This document shows positions 1-9,923 of a stretch of 38,248 nt of DNA, in pieces. Source of the DNA: an uncultured Paraglaciecola sp. (GTDB taxonomy: Bacteria > Pseudomonadota > Gammaproteobacteria > Enterobacterales > Alteromonadaceae). How positions within the stretch are numbered: position 1 is the stretch's first letter; every line of letters begins with the position of its first letter. The notes beneath the pieces are model-generated. The model was given only the letters and a program-made list of their open reading frames with translations, did not search any database and was not told the DNA's origin. A program made the position numbers and the translations under genes. Where the stretch lies: positions 1 through 38,248 of the forward strand of contig NZ_CAJWCF010000041.1 in the NCBI RefSeq assembly GCF_913020055.1. The letters run 5' to 3'.

Positions 1-13
1 GTGCTGGGATCAT
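1..13 (-). CDS. 5' end of a LexA-controlled gene, product unknown
   Basis: Only the first four codons (Met-Ile-Pro-Ala) are inside the window, so the product cannot be named. The start is supported by a textbook Shine-Dalgarno, AAGGAGGT at 19-26, five bases before the ATG, and by a promoter with an SOS box further upstream at 32-65. The gene runs out of the window to the left and is divergent from the TPR gene at 153. By its control region it should be a DNA-damage gene, but that is inference from the operator alone. Confidence 0.5.
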
Positions 14-31
14 AGACCACCTCCTTATTAA

Positions 32-65
32 CTGTAATTATATACAGTATTGCAACAGTTTACAA
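32..65 (-). promoter_or_regulatory. Sigma-70 promoter overlapped by a perfect LexA (SOS) box
   Basis: Read on the minus strand, TTGTAA (60-65) and TATAAT (37-42) are separated by 17 bases, a near-consensus housekeeping promoter. Bases 32-47 read CTGT, eight A/T bases, ACAG, which is the gammaproteobacterial LexA consensus, and they cover the -10 box. LexA bound here would block RNA polymerase, so the leftward gene should be induced by DNA damage. Confidence 0.75.
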
Positions 66-152
66 AAACATAGCCATTAAGAAAAATGACTTTGAATAAA
101 GTAATATTACACTCAGTTCAAATGTCACCCATCGTAAGAGTATTCAAACTAG

Positions 153-2962
153 ATGAAATCACTATTGAATTCAATTGTATTATGTAAGCGTTCTATTTTT
201 ATCTGCTTATTCTTTATGCCATTTATGGCACATTCGGACACTGCACAAGACTATGAAAAAGCCCTAATATCATTCAATCAAGAAAAATTCAGAGAGTCTT
301 ACATACATTTAAAGAATGCATTGCAACAAACACCTGAGCATTTACCTTCAAAATTGTTAATTGGTAGAATTTTTTTAATAGATGGCTACCCAGATGCCGC
401 TATAACCGAATTTGAAGAAATTATACAAGCCGGCGCAGACCTTAATTTGGTCGCCCTTCCTTTAGCCAATGCCTATTTGATGAATATGCAATATGAAAAA
501 GTGATTGAATTAGACATTCCAAGCAATGCCAATCTAGCAACTCAACTTGACATTTATCTCTTAAAAGCAAACGCCTATATCCAGCAAAATGAATATTCTT
601 TGGCCGAAAAACAATTTCAACTTGCTAGCGAAAAATTTAGCAATGATATCCGAGTGATGAATGGCCTTGCTCAGATTGCTATGTTAAATAATGATTTTCC
701 TAAGGCGAAAAAGTTAATAGTTCAGGCTTTAGTCATCAAACCTAAAAATGCCCAGAGTCACCTACTTAGTGGGCTAATATATCAAGCTGAAAAGCAATAT
801 AATAAAGCGCTAATTGCGTTTGAAAATGCTTACCAAAACGCACCTAAAGATCCAGCCATAATGCGTGCATTAGCCAATAGTTATGCTCAAACTGGAAACA
901 TAAGCAAAGCTAGCGAGATTGTGAGTGAAATCGAAGTACAAACCCCAGACAGTTTACAAACAAAATTACTAAAGGCACGTCTTTTAGCCATGGCTGAGAA
1001 AAATGAAGAAGCTGATGTAATATTGACTGAATTAAGCCAGACTTTAAGTCTCTCAGACAAGACCAATAAGCAGTACCTTTCTAAGATTAGTGTAGTGACG
1101 GGGATTGTTGCCCACCTGAATAAAAATTACGATGTGTCTGTCCGTGAACTACGTCGTTACTTGGATAATGAAGAGCCGTCTGCAGAAATAGTAGCGATGT
1201 TAGCAGAAGGATATATACGTACTAACGAGATTAAAGCAGCAACACAGTTATTAGAGCGCCACGAAAGGTTAATTTTAGATAATATTCAAATAGCGTCATT
1301 ATCCTGCGACCTTTATTTATCAAAAAACAAAATTTTTAAGTGTGATTCATTGGTTCAACAACTAAAGCTACGTCATGGTAATGATGCACCAGACGTTTTA
1401 TTACTAGAAGCTAAAATTCTTAGTCGACGTAAAAATCCCAAAGACGCATTAAACATTTTGCAAACCACGCTTGCAGATAACAAAAGTATCGATACTATTT
1501 TATTTAGAGCGAGTCTCCTTGCAAGCTTAGGAAGATATGAAGAGTCACTAATAGATGCGCAAAGCCTACTTGAAATCACACCTGACAGATTGGATTATCA
1601 ATTACTAAATATTGATTTATTTATCAGGTTGAAAGACTTTGAACGAGCCAATGTACTGCTGGAAAAGGTATTGCTGCAAGACCCTAATAATATAGCGGGG
1701 CTGATTCATAAGAGCCGTATCCGATTTGCTTCTGGCGATTTGCAAGGTGCATATGCAAGTATTCAAAAAGTAGTCGAAATGGACAAAGCAAATTTTTCAG
1801 CTCTGTTACTTAATGGCCAAATACTAATTAAACAAACTCGGCTAAATGATGCAATAGATCAACTTATTGCAGCAAAAACAGTCAATGCGACTAGTACTTC
1901 CTCCCGTGAACTATTAATAAGCATTTATAAACAACAAGATAATTTAGAATTAGCGATTAGTGAGTTAAATCAATTATTAAAACTTCGCCCCTCAGAGCCT
2001 GAATACATTTATGAAAAGGCAAAGATTTATATCACCTTAAAACAATCAGAAAAAGCCAAGGGAGAGCTCGACTTATTATTTTTCGAATGGGAAGGACAAC
2101 CTGAAAAGTTGGTTCAACTCAGTCGCTTACAATTGGCAAACAATGATTTTAAAGGAGCTGAATCTAGCTTAATCAAGGCACAAAAACTCGCCCCAAATTA
2201 TTTAATGATTCAGCTTGAATATGCTAACTTTCTATTCGCAAAAAAGGCGTTTTCACAAGCAGACCCATTTATCAAAAAAATGAAAAAATCTTTCCCCAAC
2301 AATGCAAATGTACACTTAGTAAAGGGACATTATTTTAAAGAAACTGGAGAGTTAGAAAACGCCTATCAAAATTATAATAAAGCCTATTCTCTATCACCTG
2401 ACTTTACAGCAGCATTAATAGAACTTTATAAACTGGCGAATCAAAATGTGCATCGAGCGGACATTCTTACAATCTTTAGTAAACAAATTGAATCTAAACC
2501 AGATGACAATTTTACACGGCATTTATATGCTGATTTATTGTTCTTGGAAGGCAAAAAATTTCTGAAGCAAGCAAACATTATGAAAAGTTAATTTTAATAG
2601 ATAATTTACCTAACAAAGCGAATATCTATAACAACCTTGCCAATATCCTCAGTAGTATCGATATTGAGAAAGCTATGTTTTACGCTCAAGAAGCCGTTAA
2701 TTTAAACCCAAACTCTTCATCTATACTAGATACTCATGGGTGGTTGTAAACAAAAAATAACAATGCACAGCAAGGCCTAAATGTTCTAAGGCAGGCTTTT
2801 ACCTTAAATTCTGAAAGTCCTACTATTCGTTACCACTTGGCTTATACATTAAATATACTTGGTAGGAAGCAAGAGGCTAAATCAGAACTTACAATAGCCT
2901 TAGAGTCAGAGCAAATATTTCAGGAAAGAACACAAGCACAGTCCCTATTATTGGAACTTTAA
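153..2962 (+). pseudogene. prsT: PrsT-type PEP-CTERM system TPR protein, frameshifted and with an internal stop
   Basis: This encodes a tetratricopeptide-repeat protein of the PrsT type, found with exosortase/PEP-CTERM export and exopolysaccharide systems. The first 812 codons (153-2591) carry an N-terminal hydrophobic signal segment (about residues 12-28), then the family's typical opening with 'LKNALQQTP', then TPR units to the end. At the A6 run 2553-2558 the frame is lost: the -1 frame continues as recognisable TPR sequence (ISEASKHYEKL, then NIYNNLANIL) to a stop at 2960-2962, and ends in the family-typical tail with IRYHLAYTL and LLLEL. A second lesion, an in-frame TAA at 2747-2749 just after 'THGWL', interrupts that continuation. 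Restoring one A and the stop would give a protein of about 936 residues, near the usual size. Two lesions make a pseudogene more likely than a sequencing slip, although the truncated 812-residue product could still be made. Confidence 0.85.
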
Positions 2963-3044
2963 GCTTCACATTAAAACAGTATGGAAATTAGCCCCCCTAC
3001 CTTAGAGAGGCTAATTGAAGGAAGTTACAACAGAAATTTATGGC

Positions 3045-5615
3045 TTAGCGAATGACTAAGCCATTGTTATCAACATCTATTTTAATAACCGAGTCAAGAG
3101 CCAAATCGCCAGACAATATTTTTTGCGCCAATGGGTTTTCAATTTCTGTTTGAATAGCCCGTTTTAAAGGTCTTGCTCCGTAAACAGGATCAAACCCAGC
3201 ATCAGCAATTTTGTCTAAAGCAGCTAGGCTTAATTCAAGTTTGTAGCCTTTTTCTTCTAAGCGTTCGCGTAATGAACGTAATTGGATCTTGGCGATAGCG
3301 GTGATCTGTTCTTTACCCAGTGGATGGAAAACAACAATATCATCCACGCGGTTAAGAAATTCAGGTCTGAAATGTTCGCCTACGGCTCCCATCACTAAAC
3401 CTTTCATTTGCTGATAGTTACTTTCGCCACTGACTTCTTGAATAATATCCGAGCCTAAGTTGGAGGTCATAATAATCACAGTATTTTTAAAATCGACAGT
3501 GCGGCCTTGACCATCTGTTAGCCTGCCATCATCTAAAACCTGTAATAAAATATTAAACACATCTGGATGGGCCTTTTCTACCTCATCTAGCAAGATAACT
3601 GAGTAAGGTTTACGCCTAACCGCCTCGGTTAAATAACCGCCTTCTTCATACCCCACATATCCTGGGGGCGCTCCAACCATACGAGCCACTGAGTGTTTTT
3701 CCATAAATTCCGACATATCGATGCGGATCATGGCATCTTCAGTGTCAAATAAGAATCCAGCCAATGTTTTACAAAGTTCTGTTTTACCGACCCCCGTTGG
3801 TCCTAAGAATAAAAATGAACCAATTGGCCGGTTGGGATCGGATAATCCAGCTCGTGAGCGACGAATAGCATTTGCTACAGCTGTCACAGCTTCGCCCTGC
3901 CCTACTACTCTTTCGTGTAAAACAGTTTCCATTGATAACAGTTTGGCTTTTTCGCCTTCAAGCATTTTAGAAACAGGGATCCCTGTCCAGCGAGACAATA
4001 CATCGGCAATTTCACTTTCAGTTACCTTATTTTTCAACAAAGTAGTTTCTTGCGTTTCAGACTCGGTGGCGAGTTCTAATTTAGCTTCAAGCTCTGGAAT
4101 TCTGCCGTATTGTAATTCTGACATACGGCTCAAATCAGAGGCTCTTCGGGCAATTTCTAAATCTAATTTAGCTTGTTCAAGTTCAGATCGAATTGTCTGT
4201 GTACCTTGCATTGCCTGTTTTTCAGCATTCCAAATGGTTTCAAACTCGGAAAATTTATGCTCTGCTTGTTCACGCTCTAGTTCAATGACTTCTAAGCGTT
4301 TATGGCTAGCTTCGTCTTTCTCTTTGGCCAGAGCTTGCTCTTCCAATTTAAGTTGGATGATCCTACGTTCAAGCTTATCCATGTCCTCAGGTTTCGAGTC
4401 CATTTGCAAACGAATACTAGAAGCAGCTTCGTCTATCAAATCAATTGCTTTATCTGGTAGTTGTCGGTCACTGATATATCTGTGGGACAAAGAAGCTGCT
4501 GCAACAATAGCCGGATCAGTGATCTCAACAGAGTGGTGTAATTCATAACGTTCTTTTAAGCCACGCAAGATAGCAATAGTATCTTCAACACTCGGTTCAT
4601 CTACTATAATTTTTTGAAAACGACGCTCCAGTGCTGCATCTTTTTCAATATATTGGCGATATTCATTTAGTGTAGTAGCACCTACACAATGTAGCTCTCC
4701 TCTTGCCAAGGCTGGTTTAAGCATATTGCCTGCATCCATAGCCCCCTCACCTTTCCCTGCACCAACCATAGTATGCAGTTCATCGATGAATAAAATGACT
4801 CGGCCTTCTTCTTTACTTAGTTCGTTAAGCACAGCTTTTAAGCGCTCTTCAAACTCACCTCGGAATTTCGCCCCAGCAATCAAAGAGCCCATATCAAGGG
4901 ACAACACCCGTTTGTTTTTTAATCCTTCTGGCACTTCACCGTTAATAATGCGCTGAGCTAAACCTTCAGCTATAGCCGTTTTGCCTACACCTGGCTCACC
5001 AATGAGAACAGGGTTATTTTTAGTGCGGCGTTGTAACACTTGGATGGTCCGACGTATTTCATCATCTCGCCCGATAACGGGATCTAATTTGCCCTGTTCA
5101 GCACGCTCAGTGAGGTCTGTTGTGAATTTATCTAGCGCTTGACGCACATCTTCTGCATTTGGATCCGTCACTTTTTGTCCGCCACGCATTTTCTCAATTG
5201 CTTGCTCAATTTTTTCTTGGTCAGCGCCGGATTGATTAAGTAGCTGACCTAAACTGCCTTTATCCTGTAAGGCCGCCAAAACAAATACTTCTGATGTAAT
5301 GTAATCATCTTTGCGCTTTTGGGCTATTTTGTCACTGAGGTTAAGCAGCACAACCGTGTTTTTGCCTAGCTGTACATCACCGCCAGTTCCATCAACTCGA
5401 GGGAGTTTGTCTACCGCTTCAGACAAGGCTGAACGTAAACTATTAACGTTGATATTCGCTTGATCAAATAATGGACGTACAGAACCTCCTTGCTGATTGA
5501 GCAAGGCAGTCATCAAATGTACTGGTTCTATATATTGATGATCACGACCTAAGGCCAAAGATTGAGCCTCTGACAAGGCCATTTGAAATTTACTGGTAAA
5601 ACTATCTAAGCGCAT
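3045..5615 (-). CDS. clpB: ATP-dependent disaggregase ClpB
   Basis: ClpB is a hexameric Hsp100 chaperone that, with DnaK, pulls proteins out of aggregates in the cytoplasm. The 856-residue length is normal. It has the N-terminal Clp repeat domain (1-145), a first AAA+ module with Walker A GEPGVGKT (about 207-214), a coiled-coil middle domain (about 410-525), and a second AAA+ module with [10 protein letters not shown] near 607-616 and LLDEVEKAH as Walker B. It lacks the ClpP-binding loop of ClpA and ClpX, as expected for ClpB. It is the last gene of the rluD-pgeF-clpB run but has a 201-base gap before it holding its own heat-shock-type promoter. Confidence 0.98.
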   Translation of the reverse strand: MRLDSFTSKFQMALSEAQSLALGRDHQYIEPVHLMTALLNQQGGSVRPLFDQANINVNSLRSALSEAVDKLPRVDGTGGDVQLGKNTVVLLNLSDKIAQKRKDDYITSEVFVLAALQDKGSLGQLLNQSGADQEKIEQAIEKMRGGQKVTDPNAEDVRQALDKFTTDLTERAEQGKLDPVIGRDDEIRRTIQVLQRRTKNNPVLIGEPGVGKTAIAEGLAQRIINGEVPEGLKNKRVLSLDMGSLIAGAKFRGEFEERLKAVLNELSKEEGRVILFIDELHTMVGAGKGEGAMDAGNMLKPALARGELHCVGATTLNEYRQYIEKDAALERRFQKIIVDEPSVEDTIAILRGLKERYELHHSVEITDPAIVAAASLSHRYISDRQLPDKAIDLIDEAASSIRLQMDSKPEDMDKLERRIIQLKLEEQALAKEKDEASHKRLEVIELEREQAEHKFSEFETIWNAEKQAMQGTQTIRSELEQAKLDLEIARRASDLSRMSELQYGRIPELEAKLELATESETQETTLLKNKVTESEIADVLSRWTGIPVSKMLEGEKAKLLSMETVLHERVVGQGEAVTAVANAIRRSRAGLSDPNRPIGSFLFLGPTGVGKTELCKTLAGFLFDTEDAMIRIDMSEFMEKHSVARMVGAPPGYVGYEEGGYLTEAVRRKPYSVILLDEVEKAHPDVFNILLQVLDDGRLTDGQGRTVDFKNTVIIMTSNLGSDIIQEVSGESNYQQMKGLVMGAVGEHFRPEFLNRVDDIVVFHPLGKEQITAIAKIQLRSLRERLEEKGYKLELSLAALDKIADAGFDPVYGARPLKRAIQTEIENPLAQKILSGDLALDSVIKIDVDNNGLVIR

Positions 5616-5648
5616 AAAATTACTCCACTAGAATTTTGCATAGTTCAG

Positions 5649-5677
5649 TTATGGGTACAATTTACATACTAATCAAG
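5649..5677 (-). promoter_or_regulatory. Sigma-32 (RpoH) type heat-shock promoter for clpB
   Basis: On the minus strand CTTGATT (5671-5677) is followed 15 bases later by CCCATAA (5649-5655). This matches the sigma-32 pattern CTTGAAA, 11-16 bases, CCCATNT. Transcription would begin near 5640, about 25-30 bases before the clpB ATG. clpB is a classical RpoH target in E. coli, which supports the call. Confidence 0.7.
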
Positions 5678-5816
5678 TCTGGTAAAGAAAGTCACTACCC
5701 AAAACATGGATTAAATTTCAACCAAAGTAGGCTACATGGTTAGATTCTAATTTAGTGTATTAGTATATGAAAAATAGAAGAATTTACTGATGAAGATCAA
5801 GTTTAAAGTACAAACA

Positions 5817-6584
5817 TCAATCTAGATAAATTGCGCTTACGATCCTTCCTGTTGTAGCGATTGGAATATCATCACTAGCTGCTTGATGAGAGGCCCTGCG
5901 GTGAGAAAAAAACAAGTCAGACTGTTGATAAGTACAATATTCGCCTCCGAAAATTTGTGTTATTCCCAGAGCCAACATTTTTTGTTTGGCGATGTAATAC
6001 AGATCAGCAAAATATTTATCTTGAGTCGTATGAGCGTTTTGACGAAAAGCTTGTGGGTAATGAATAAAAGCTTCTTTTATCTCTCCCCCTACTTCAAAAT
6101 TTCTTTGACTAATCGCCGGCCCCATCCAAGCCATTAACCGGTCTGGGTTAACCGGCATTTTCAACACGGAATTTTCTATCACACCATCCGCTAATCCCCG
6201 CCAACCTGCATGTACTGCTGCAACACAAGTGCCTTGTTGATCGCACAATAAAACGGGCAAACAATCTGCAGTCATCACAGCACACACCTGATTTTTCTTG
6301 ATAGATAAACAGGCATCGGCTTGCATCTCAGCATCTTCCAGACCTTGGTTCATACCTAGATCTATACAAATATTGCTGTGAGTTTGATTTAACCAAGTAA
6401 AGTTTTGATAATTGGGCAATAGTTGGCGATTTTTATCAACTAATCTATGGTCGTCACCGACATGTTGCGCTAGATTAAATGAATCGTAAGGGGGTAGGCT
6501 AACCCCCCCACGTCTGCAACTAGTGAAGGCTTTAACATTGCTGGGCGCCGGCCAATCAGGTTGAATGTAAGTCGGCTGCTGCAA
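5817..6584 (-). CDS. pgeF: Purine nucleoside phosphorylase, YfiH/LACC1 family (PgeF)
   Basis: This belongs to the YfiH 'laccase-domain' family. Members are purine nucleoside phosphorylases with adenosine deaminase activity, and E. coli YfiH (PgeF) also edits peptidoglycan precursors that carry L-Ser in place of L-Ala. The family's Cys/His centre is visible in 'TADCLPVLL' (about 104-112) and 'VHAGWRGL' (about 124-131). The 255-residue length is typical. It starts two bases after the rluD stop, the conserved rluD-pgeF-clpB order of gammaproteobacteria, and is probably co-transcribed with rluD. Confidence 0.93.
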   Translation of the reverse strand: MQQPTYIQPDWPAPSNVKAFTSCRRGGVSLPPYDSFNLAQHVGDDHRLVDKNRQLLPNYQNFTWLNQTHSNICIDLGMNQGLEDAEMQADACLSIKKNQVCAVMTADCLPVLLCDQQGTCVAAVHAGWRGLADGVIENSVLKMPVNPDRLMAWMGPAISQRNFEVGGEIKEAFIHYPQAFRQNAHTTQDKYFADLYYIAKQKMLALGITQIFGGEYCTYQQSDLFFSHRRASHQAASDDIPIATTGRIVSAIYLD

Positions 6585-6586
6585 AA

Positions 6587-7570
6587 CTACACTTCTCCAC
6601 TACCATGCTCAGATTTGTCTTCTCTTAATACTTCCAGAAGTTCAACAAAATCAGCTGGTAGGGGCGCTTTCCAACTTAACCATTCACCGGTTACTGGGTG
6701 AGTTAATTCCAATTGGATTGCATGTAAGGCTTGCCTGCGGAACATGCGTAACATGTTTACCATTCTTTCGTTACACGCTTTGGGAGGTTTAGGACGACCA
6801 CCATAAGCCTGGTCACCTACTAAAGGATATCGCAAATGGGACATATGCACCCGAATTTGGTGAGTACGACCAGACTCCAACTTCAATCTAATGTAGGTAT
6901 GAGCACGAAATTTTTCTTTTACGCGGTAATGCGTCATGGCAGGTTTACCTGACTCTCGAACAGCCATGTTAGTACGTTTCGTAGCATGTCGACCTATTGG
7001 CTCATCAACCGTACCACCAGCGACCATAGTCCCTACTACTACAGCCTCGTATTCTCGGCTAATTTCTCTCGCTTGCAGTTGTTCTACTAAATGAGTTTGT
7101 GCCGGAATAGTTTTCGCTACTACCATTAAGCCAGTCGTATCTTTATCGAGTCTATGTACAATACCTGCACGTGGCACGTTAGCAATCTCTGGTGCATGAT
7201 TGAGCAAAGCATTCAGCACTGTTCCATCACTGTTGCCAGCTCCAGGATGCACGACTAGATTCATGGGTTTGTTAATCACTAAAATATGTTCATCTTCAAA
7301 CACGATATTTAAGTCAATATCTTGACCCTTATGCTGAACCTGAGTTTCAATTTGAGCTTCAATCTCGATAAGTTCTTCACCTATCAATTTTTCTCTAGGT
7401 TTGTTCAGTATTTCTCCATCTACTTTAACGTAATCAGCCAAAATCCATTCTTTTATGCGTGATCTTGAATAATCAGGGAACATTTCGGCCAAAGCTTGAT
7501 CCAACCGTTTGCCAAATAAGTTTTCTGGCACATTTGCCTGTAATTGAATTTTTTCATGTGGGGTAGACAT
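6587..7570 (-). CDS. rluD: 23S rRNA pseudouridine(1911/1915/1917) synthase RluD
   Basis: RluD converts three uridines in helix 69 of 23S rRNA to pseudouridine. The 327-residue protein has an N-terminal S4 RNA-binding domain (about 15-75, 'RLDQALAEMFPDYSRSRIKEWI') and a RluA-type catalytic domain with the motif HRLDKDTTGLM (about 138-148), whose Asp is the nucleophile. The 'GRTHQIRVH' motif lies near residue 235. It is divergent from bamD, an arrangement shared with E. coli, and shares the 151-base intergenic region with it. Confidence 0.97.
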   Translation of the reverse strand: MSTPHEKIQLQANVPENLFGKRLDQALAEMFPDYSRSRIKEWILADYVKVDGEILNKPREKLIGEELIEIEAQIETQVQHKGQDIDLNIVFEDEHILVINKPMNLVVHPGAGNSDGTVLNALLNHAPEIANVPRAGIVHRLDKDTTGLMVVAKTIPAQTHLVEQLQAREISREYEAVVVGTMVAGGTVDEPIGRHATKRTNMAVRESGKPAMTHYRVKEKFRAHTYIRLKLESGRTHQIRVHMSHLRYPLVGDQAYGGRPKPPKACNERMVNMLRMFRRQALHAIQLELTHPVTGEWLSWKAPLPADFVELLEVLREDKSEHGSGEV

Positions 7571-7742
7571 GTATTAAACATCCTGAAAGTGTTTCGTAAC
7601 GATTTATATGTGCATAGCCCAATTTGCTGGGGTAGAATGCGCTGCAGTAATCGATTTGGTAAAACACTATTCTAACGGATTTTTACCCCTAATGAATCAT
7701 GCATAATCAATCGAAATTGAAATGAGAGTAAATAAGAGCAAT

Positions 7743-8516
7743 ATGATCAGTAAAATCAACCTAAAAAATATTATATTATCCAGTGTTTTAATTGTTATAG
7801 CTGGATGTTCATCGGCCCCAGAGGACGAAGATGTCGATCTAGTGCTACGTAATAGAAGTGCCCAAAGTCTTTATGACGACGCGAAAGAAAAAATGCGCCT
7901 TGGAAACTTTAACGTAGCTACAGAAGCATTAAGTGCTTTGGATTCACGTTTTCCATTTGGACCTTTATCACATCAAGTCCAGTTAGACCTTATTTATGGC
8001 TATTACAAAGTAGGCAAAACTGATGAGGCTTTGGCGACTATCGACCGATTCACTCGACTCAACCCTAATCACTCAGACGTAGATTACGCTTTATACATGC
8101 GCGGTCTAACAAATATGGAAGTAGATAGTAATCTTTTCCAGGAGTTAGTGGGAATTGACAGATCTGACCGCGATCCAAGTAACTCTCGTCAAGCATTTAA
8201 CGACTTTAGACGTTTGATTGAAAAATTTCCAAATAGTAAATACGCTGCAGATGCACAAAAACGTATGTTGCATATTAAAAGTCGTTTAGCAAAATACGAG
8301 ATAGCCATTGCTCGCTATTATATGCGCCGTGATGCGTATGTAGCAGCAGCTAACAGAGGCAGATATGTGATTGAGCACTATCCTGATACCAGCCATGTGC
8401 AGGAAGCACTTGAAATAATGGTCGAATGTTACGATCAGCTTAAGCTAGATGAATTAAAAAACAACGCGATGAAAACTCTTAAACTGAATTATCCAAATAG
8501 CAGTTTTATAAGTTGA
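7743..8516 (+). CDS. bamD: Outer-membrane assembly lipoprotein BamD
   Basis: BamD is the essential TPR lipoprotein of the BAM complex, which inserts beta-barrel proteins into the outer membrane. From this ATG the product is 257 residues with a short signal peptide ending in the lipobox IAGC, then TPR repeats including 'YALYMRGLTNM' and 'RDPSNSRQAFNDFRRLIEKF', both hallmarks of the family. An in-frame ATG at 7722 would add seven polar residues (264 aa). I prefer 7743 because AAGAG lies closer before it and the signal peptide is then compact, but the sequence does not exclude 7722. It is followed directly by two stem-loops. Confidence 0.95.
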   Translation: MISKINLKNIILSSVLIVIAGCSSAPEDEDVDLVLRNRSAQSLYDDAKEKMRLGNFNVATEALSALDSRFPFGPLSHQVQLDLIYGYYKVGKTDEALATIDRFTRLNPNHSDVDYALYMRGLTNMEVDSNLFQELVGIDRSDRDPSNSRQAFNDFRRLIEKFPNSKYAADAQKRMLHIKSRLAKYEIAIARYYMRRDAYVAAANRGRYVIEHYPDTSHVQEALEIMVECYDQLKLDELKNNAMKTLKLNYPNSSFIS

Positions 8517-8533
8517 TAAAATCAACTTATAAA
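8505..8533. repeat. Perfect 13-bp hairpin across the bamD stop codon
   Basis: Arms 8505-8517 and 8521-8533 are perfectly complementary around an AAA loop. The left arm contains the last codons and the TGA stop (8514-8516) of bamD. It sits one base before the intrinsic terminator stem, so the message may end in two stacked hairpins. Confidence 0.8.
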
Positions 8534-8559
8534 AAAACGCGCTTTTAGCGCGTTTTTTT
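8532..8559. terminator. Bidirectional intrinsic terminator between bamD and chrR
   Basis: An 11-bp stem (8532-8542 with 8548-8558; core ACGCGC/GCGCGT) has a TTTTA loop, a run of T on its right side and a run of A on its left. It can therefore terminate bamD rightward and the chrR-like gene, which ends at 8582, leftward. Confidence 0.92.
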
Positions 8560-8581
8560 ATGTCAAAGTTAAAAAGCAATT

Positions 8582-9253
8582 TTACTTAAAAAACAAATGG
8601 CTAAACGGGTTTAACAATCGCGCGATACCTGCAGTAAAATGTAGGGGTTGGTCAACAATGGTAAAGACTAAACAGCCATCGTCGGCTTCTGAGTGCGGTA
8701 AATGTTTATGCTGATTATTCATAACAGTAAAGTCACCACAGTCATACTCGGCAATCCCATCGCCGTATTGGCCATCAATGACCAACGTCATCTCTGTGCC
8801 TTTATGAGTGTGTTCCGGTACACGTCCACCTTTCTCCATATACATAAAGTTGGCTTTACCAATACCACCTAAATTAACCGGTGCTTGCCATATCTTGCCG
8901 ACTAAACGCGACCAATTCCCTGTATTTTTCACTTGCCTTCTTAAGGCTCTAGGTAACTCAAAAAACTTACCGTCTAATTCAATCGAAGCATTACTTGCTT
9001 GTGCTACCGGGGATTTAGCAATAGGTAACTGTGTAATGTTAGACATCATTTCAAGATAGTCGCTGTCTAATGGTTTAATGATTGCTTGCTCAGCAAATAA
9101 CTCTCCGGCCAAATCAGCTTGTATCTCGATACAATCTTGCTGACATTGTGCACACATATCAACATGAGCAGAAATCATTAATGCCATGGCAGGTTCACAA
9201 TTTCCGGCTGAAAACGCTTGTAAATCTATGTATTTGGGGTGAAAACTAATCAT
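8582..9253 (-). CDS. chrR: ChrR-type zinc anti-sigma factor with cupin domain
   Basis: ChrR proteins hold an ECF sigma factor inactive and release it on singlet-oxygen or organic-peroxide stress. The N-terminal anti-sigma domain shows the zinc ligands His-x3-Cys-x2-Cys in 'HVDMCAQC' (about 30-37). The C-terminal half (about 125-215) is a ChrR-type cupin with 'PEHTHKGTEM' and 'HKHLPHSEADDG'. At 223 residues it is the usual length. Its start overlaps the end of the sigma gene by 8 bases, so the pair is translationally coupled and made together. Confidence 0.93.
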   Translation of the reverse strand: MISFHPKYIDLQAFSAGNCEPAMALMISAHVDMCAQCQQDCIEIQADLAGELFAEQAIIKPLDSDYLEMMSNITQLPIAKSPVAQASNASIELDGKFFELPRALRRQVKNTGNWSRLVGKIWQAPVNLGGIGKANFMYMEKGGRVPEHTHKGTEMTLVIDGQYGDGIAEYDCGDFTVMNNQHKHLPHSEADDGCLVFTIVDQPLHFTAGIARLLNPFSHLFFK

Positions 9254-9860
9254 CGTCTTGTACCATCTCTTTTAAACGCTGTAGTGCTAGTCTGGTTCTA
9301 GATTTTACTGTACCAAGTGGAATATCCAATTCATCTGCCACTTCTTGTTGAGATTTACCATCGATATATATCGCTTCAATCACTAATTTTTGCTTTTCTG
9401 GTAGGGACTCAAATAATAGTCCGATCTCATCCATGGTCACTTGATGATCTAAAGACACTTCATTTACGTCTGCCGTTTGTTCACACAAAATAGGCCAAAG
9501 GTCATCTGAACACACATCTTCTTTGCGATTTCGCTGTTTCCTCAGCATGTCAAATCGAATATTTCTAGCGATGGTGAATATCCAAGTAGAAGGCGAACCT
9601 TTTTCTGAATTAAAAAGATGAGACTTTTGCCATACATTAGACATGGTGTCTTGCACCATCTCCATTGCAAGCGCATCGTTACCCATTTGCTTCAGAGCAT
9701 ATGAACGCAGCCTAGGTGCAAAATAATTGAATATCTTCGAGAATGAACGCTTACAGCGATCTTGTGCTACGAGGCGCAGATAGCCGGACATCTCATCTGC
9801 GCATTCTATTGGCTTCATGGAATTAATTTGTTTATTTTCCAGAGTTATTCCAACTAACAT
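9246..9860 (-). CDS. rpoE: ECF RNA polymerase sigma factor, RpoE/ECF11 type
   Basis: This alternative sigma factor is of the ECF class that pairs with ChrR. Region 2 is visible at about 35-110 ('TWIFTIARNIRFDMLRKQRNR' is region 2.4) and region 4 at about 140-200 ('SQQEVADELDIPLGTVKSR' is its helix-turn-helix). The ATG at 9860 has GGTGGT eight bases upstream and lies about 26 bases after the predicted transcription start. Another ATG at 9818 is possible. Its own promoter (9894-9923) carries the motif found before the lipid operon, so it is probably autoregulated. Confidence 0.94.
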   Translation of the reverse strand: MLVGITLENKQINSMKPIECADEMSGYLRLVAQDRCKRSFSKIFNYFAPRLRSYALKQMGNDALAMEMVQDTMSNVWQKSHLFNSEKGSPSTWIFTIARNIRFDMLRKQRNRKEDVCSDDLWPILCEQTADVNEVSLDHQVTMDEIGLLFESLPEKQKLVIEAIYIDGKSQQEVADELDIPLGTVKSRTRLALQRLKEMVQDDD

Positions 9861-9893
9861 GTACTTACACCACCAATCAATTGATATTGTTAA

Positions 9894-9923
9894 TAGATAC
9901 TAGTTGTTTTGATTAAAGGATCA
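9894..9923 (-). promoter_or_regulatory. ECF11-type promoter of the sigma/chrR operon
   Basis: On the minus strand TGATC (9919-9923) and GTATCTA (9894-9900) are separated by 18 bases. This is the same layout as the promoter of the divergent lipid operon. The TGA of the -35 box is also the stop codon of the LON-domain gene. Confidence 0.8.

Noticed and set aside
2553..2558. Programmed -1 frameshift in the prsT-like gene
   Set aside because: The run is C AAA AAA TTT, not a standard slippery heptamer. The extra in-frame stop at 2747 would still end the product, so loss of function is simpler.
2986..3016. AATTAGCC/GGCTAATT inverted repeat as terminator between prsT and clpB
   Set aside because: The stem is only 8 bp with a 15-base loop and there is no T-run on either strand.
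3721..4548. 275-codon plus-strand ORF inside clpB
   Set aside because: It is antisense to a highly conserved gene, Ser/Ala-rich and without family resemblance.
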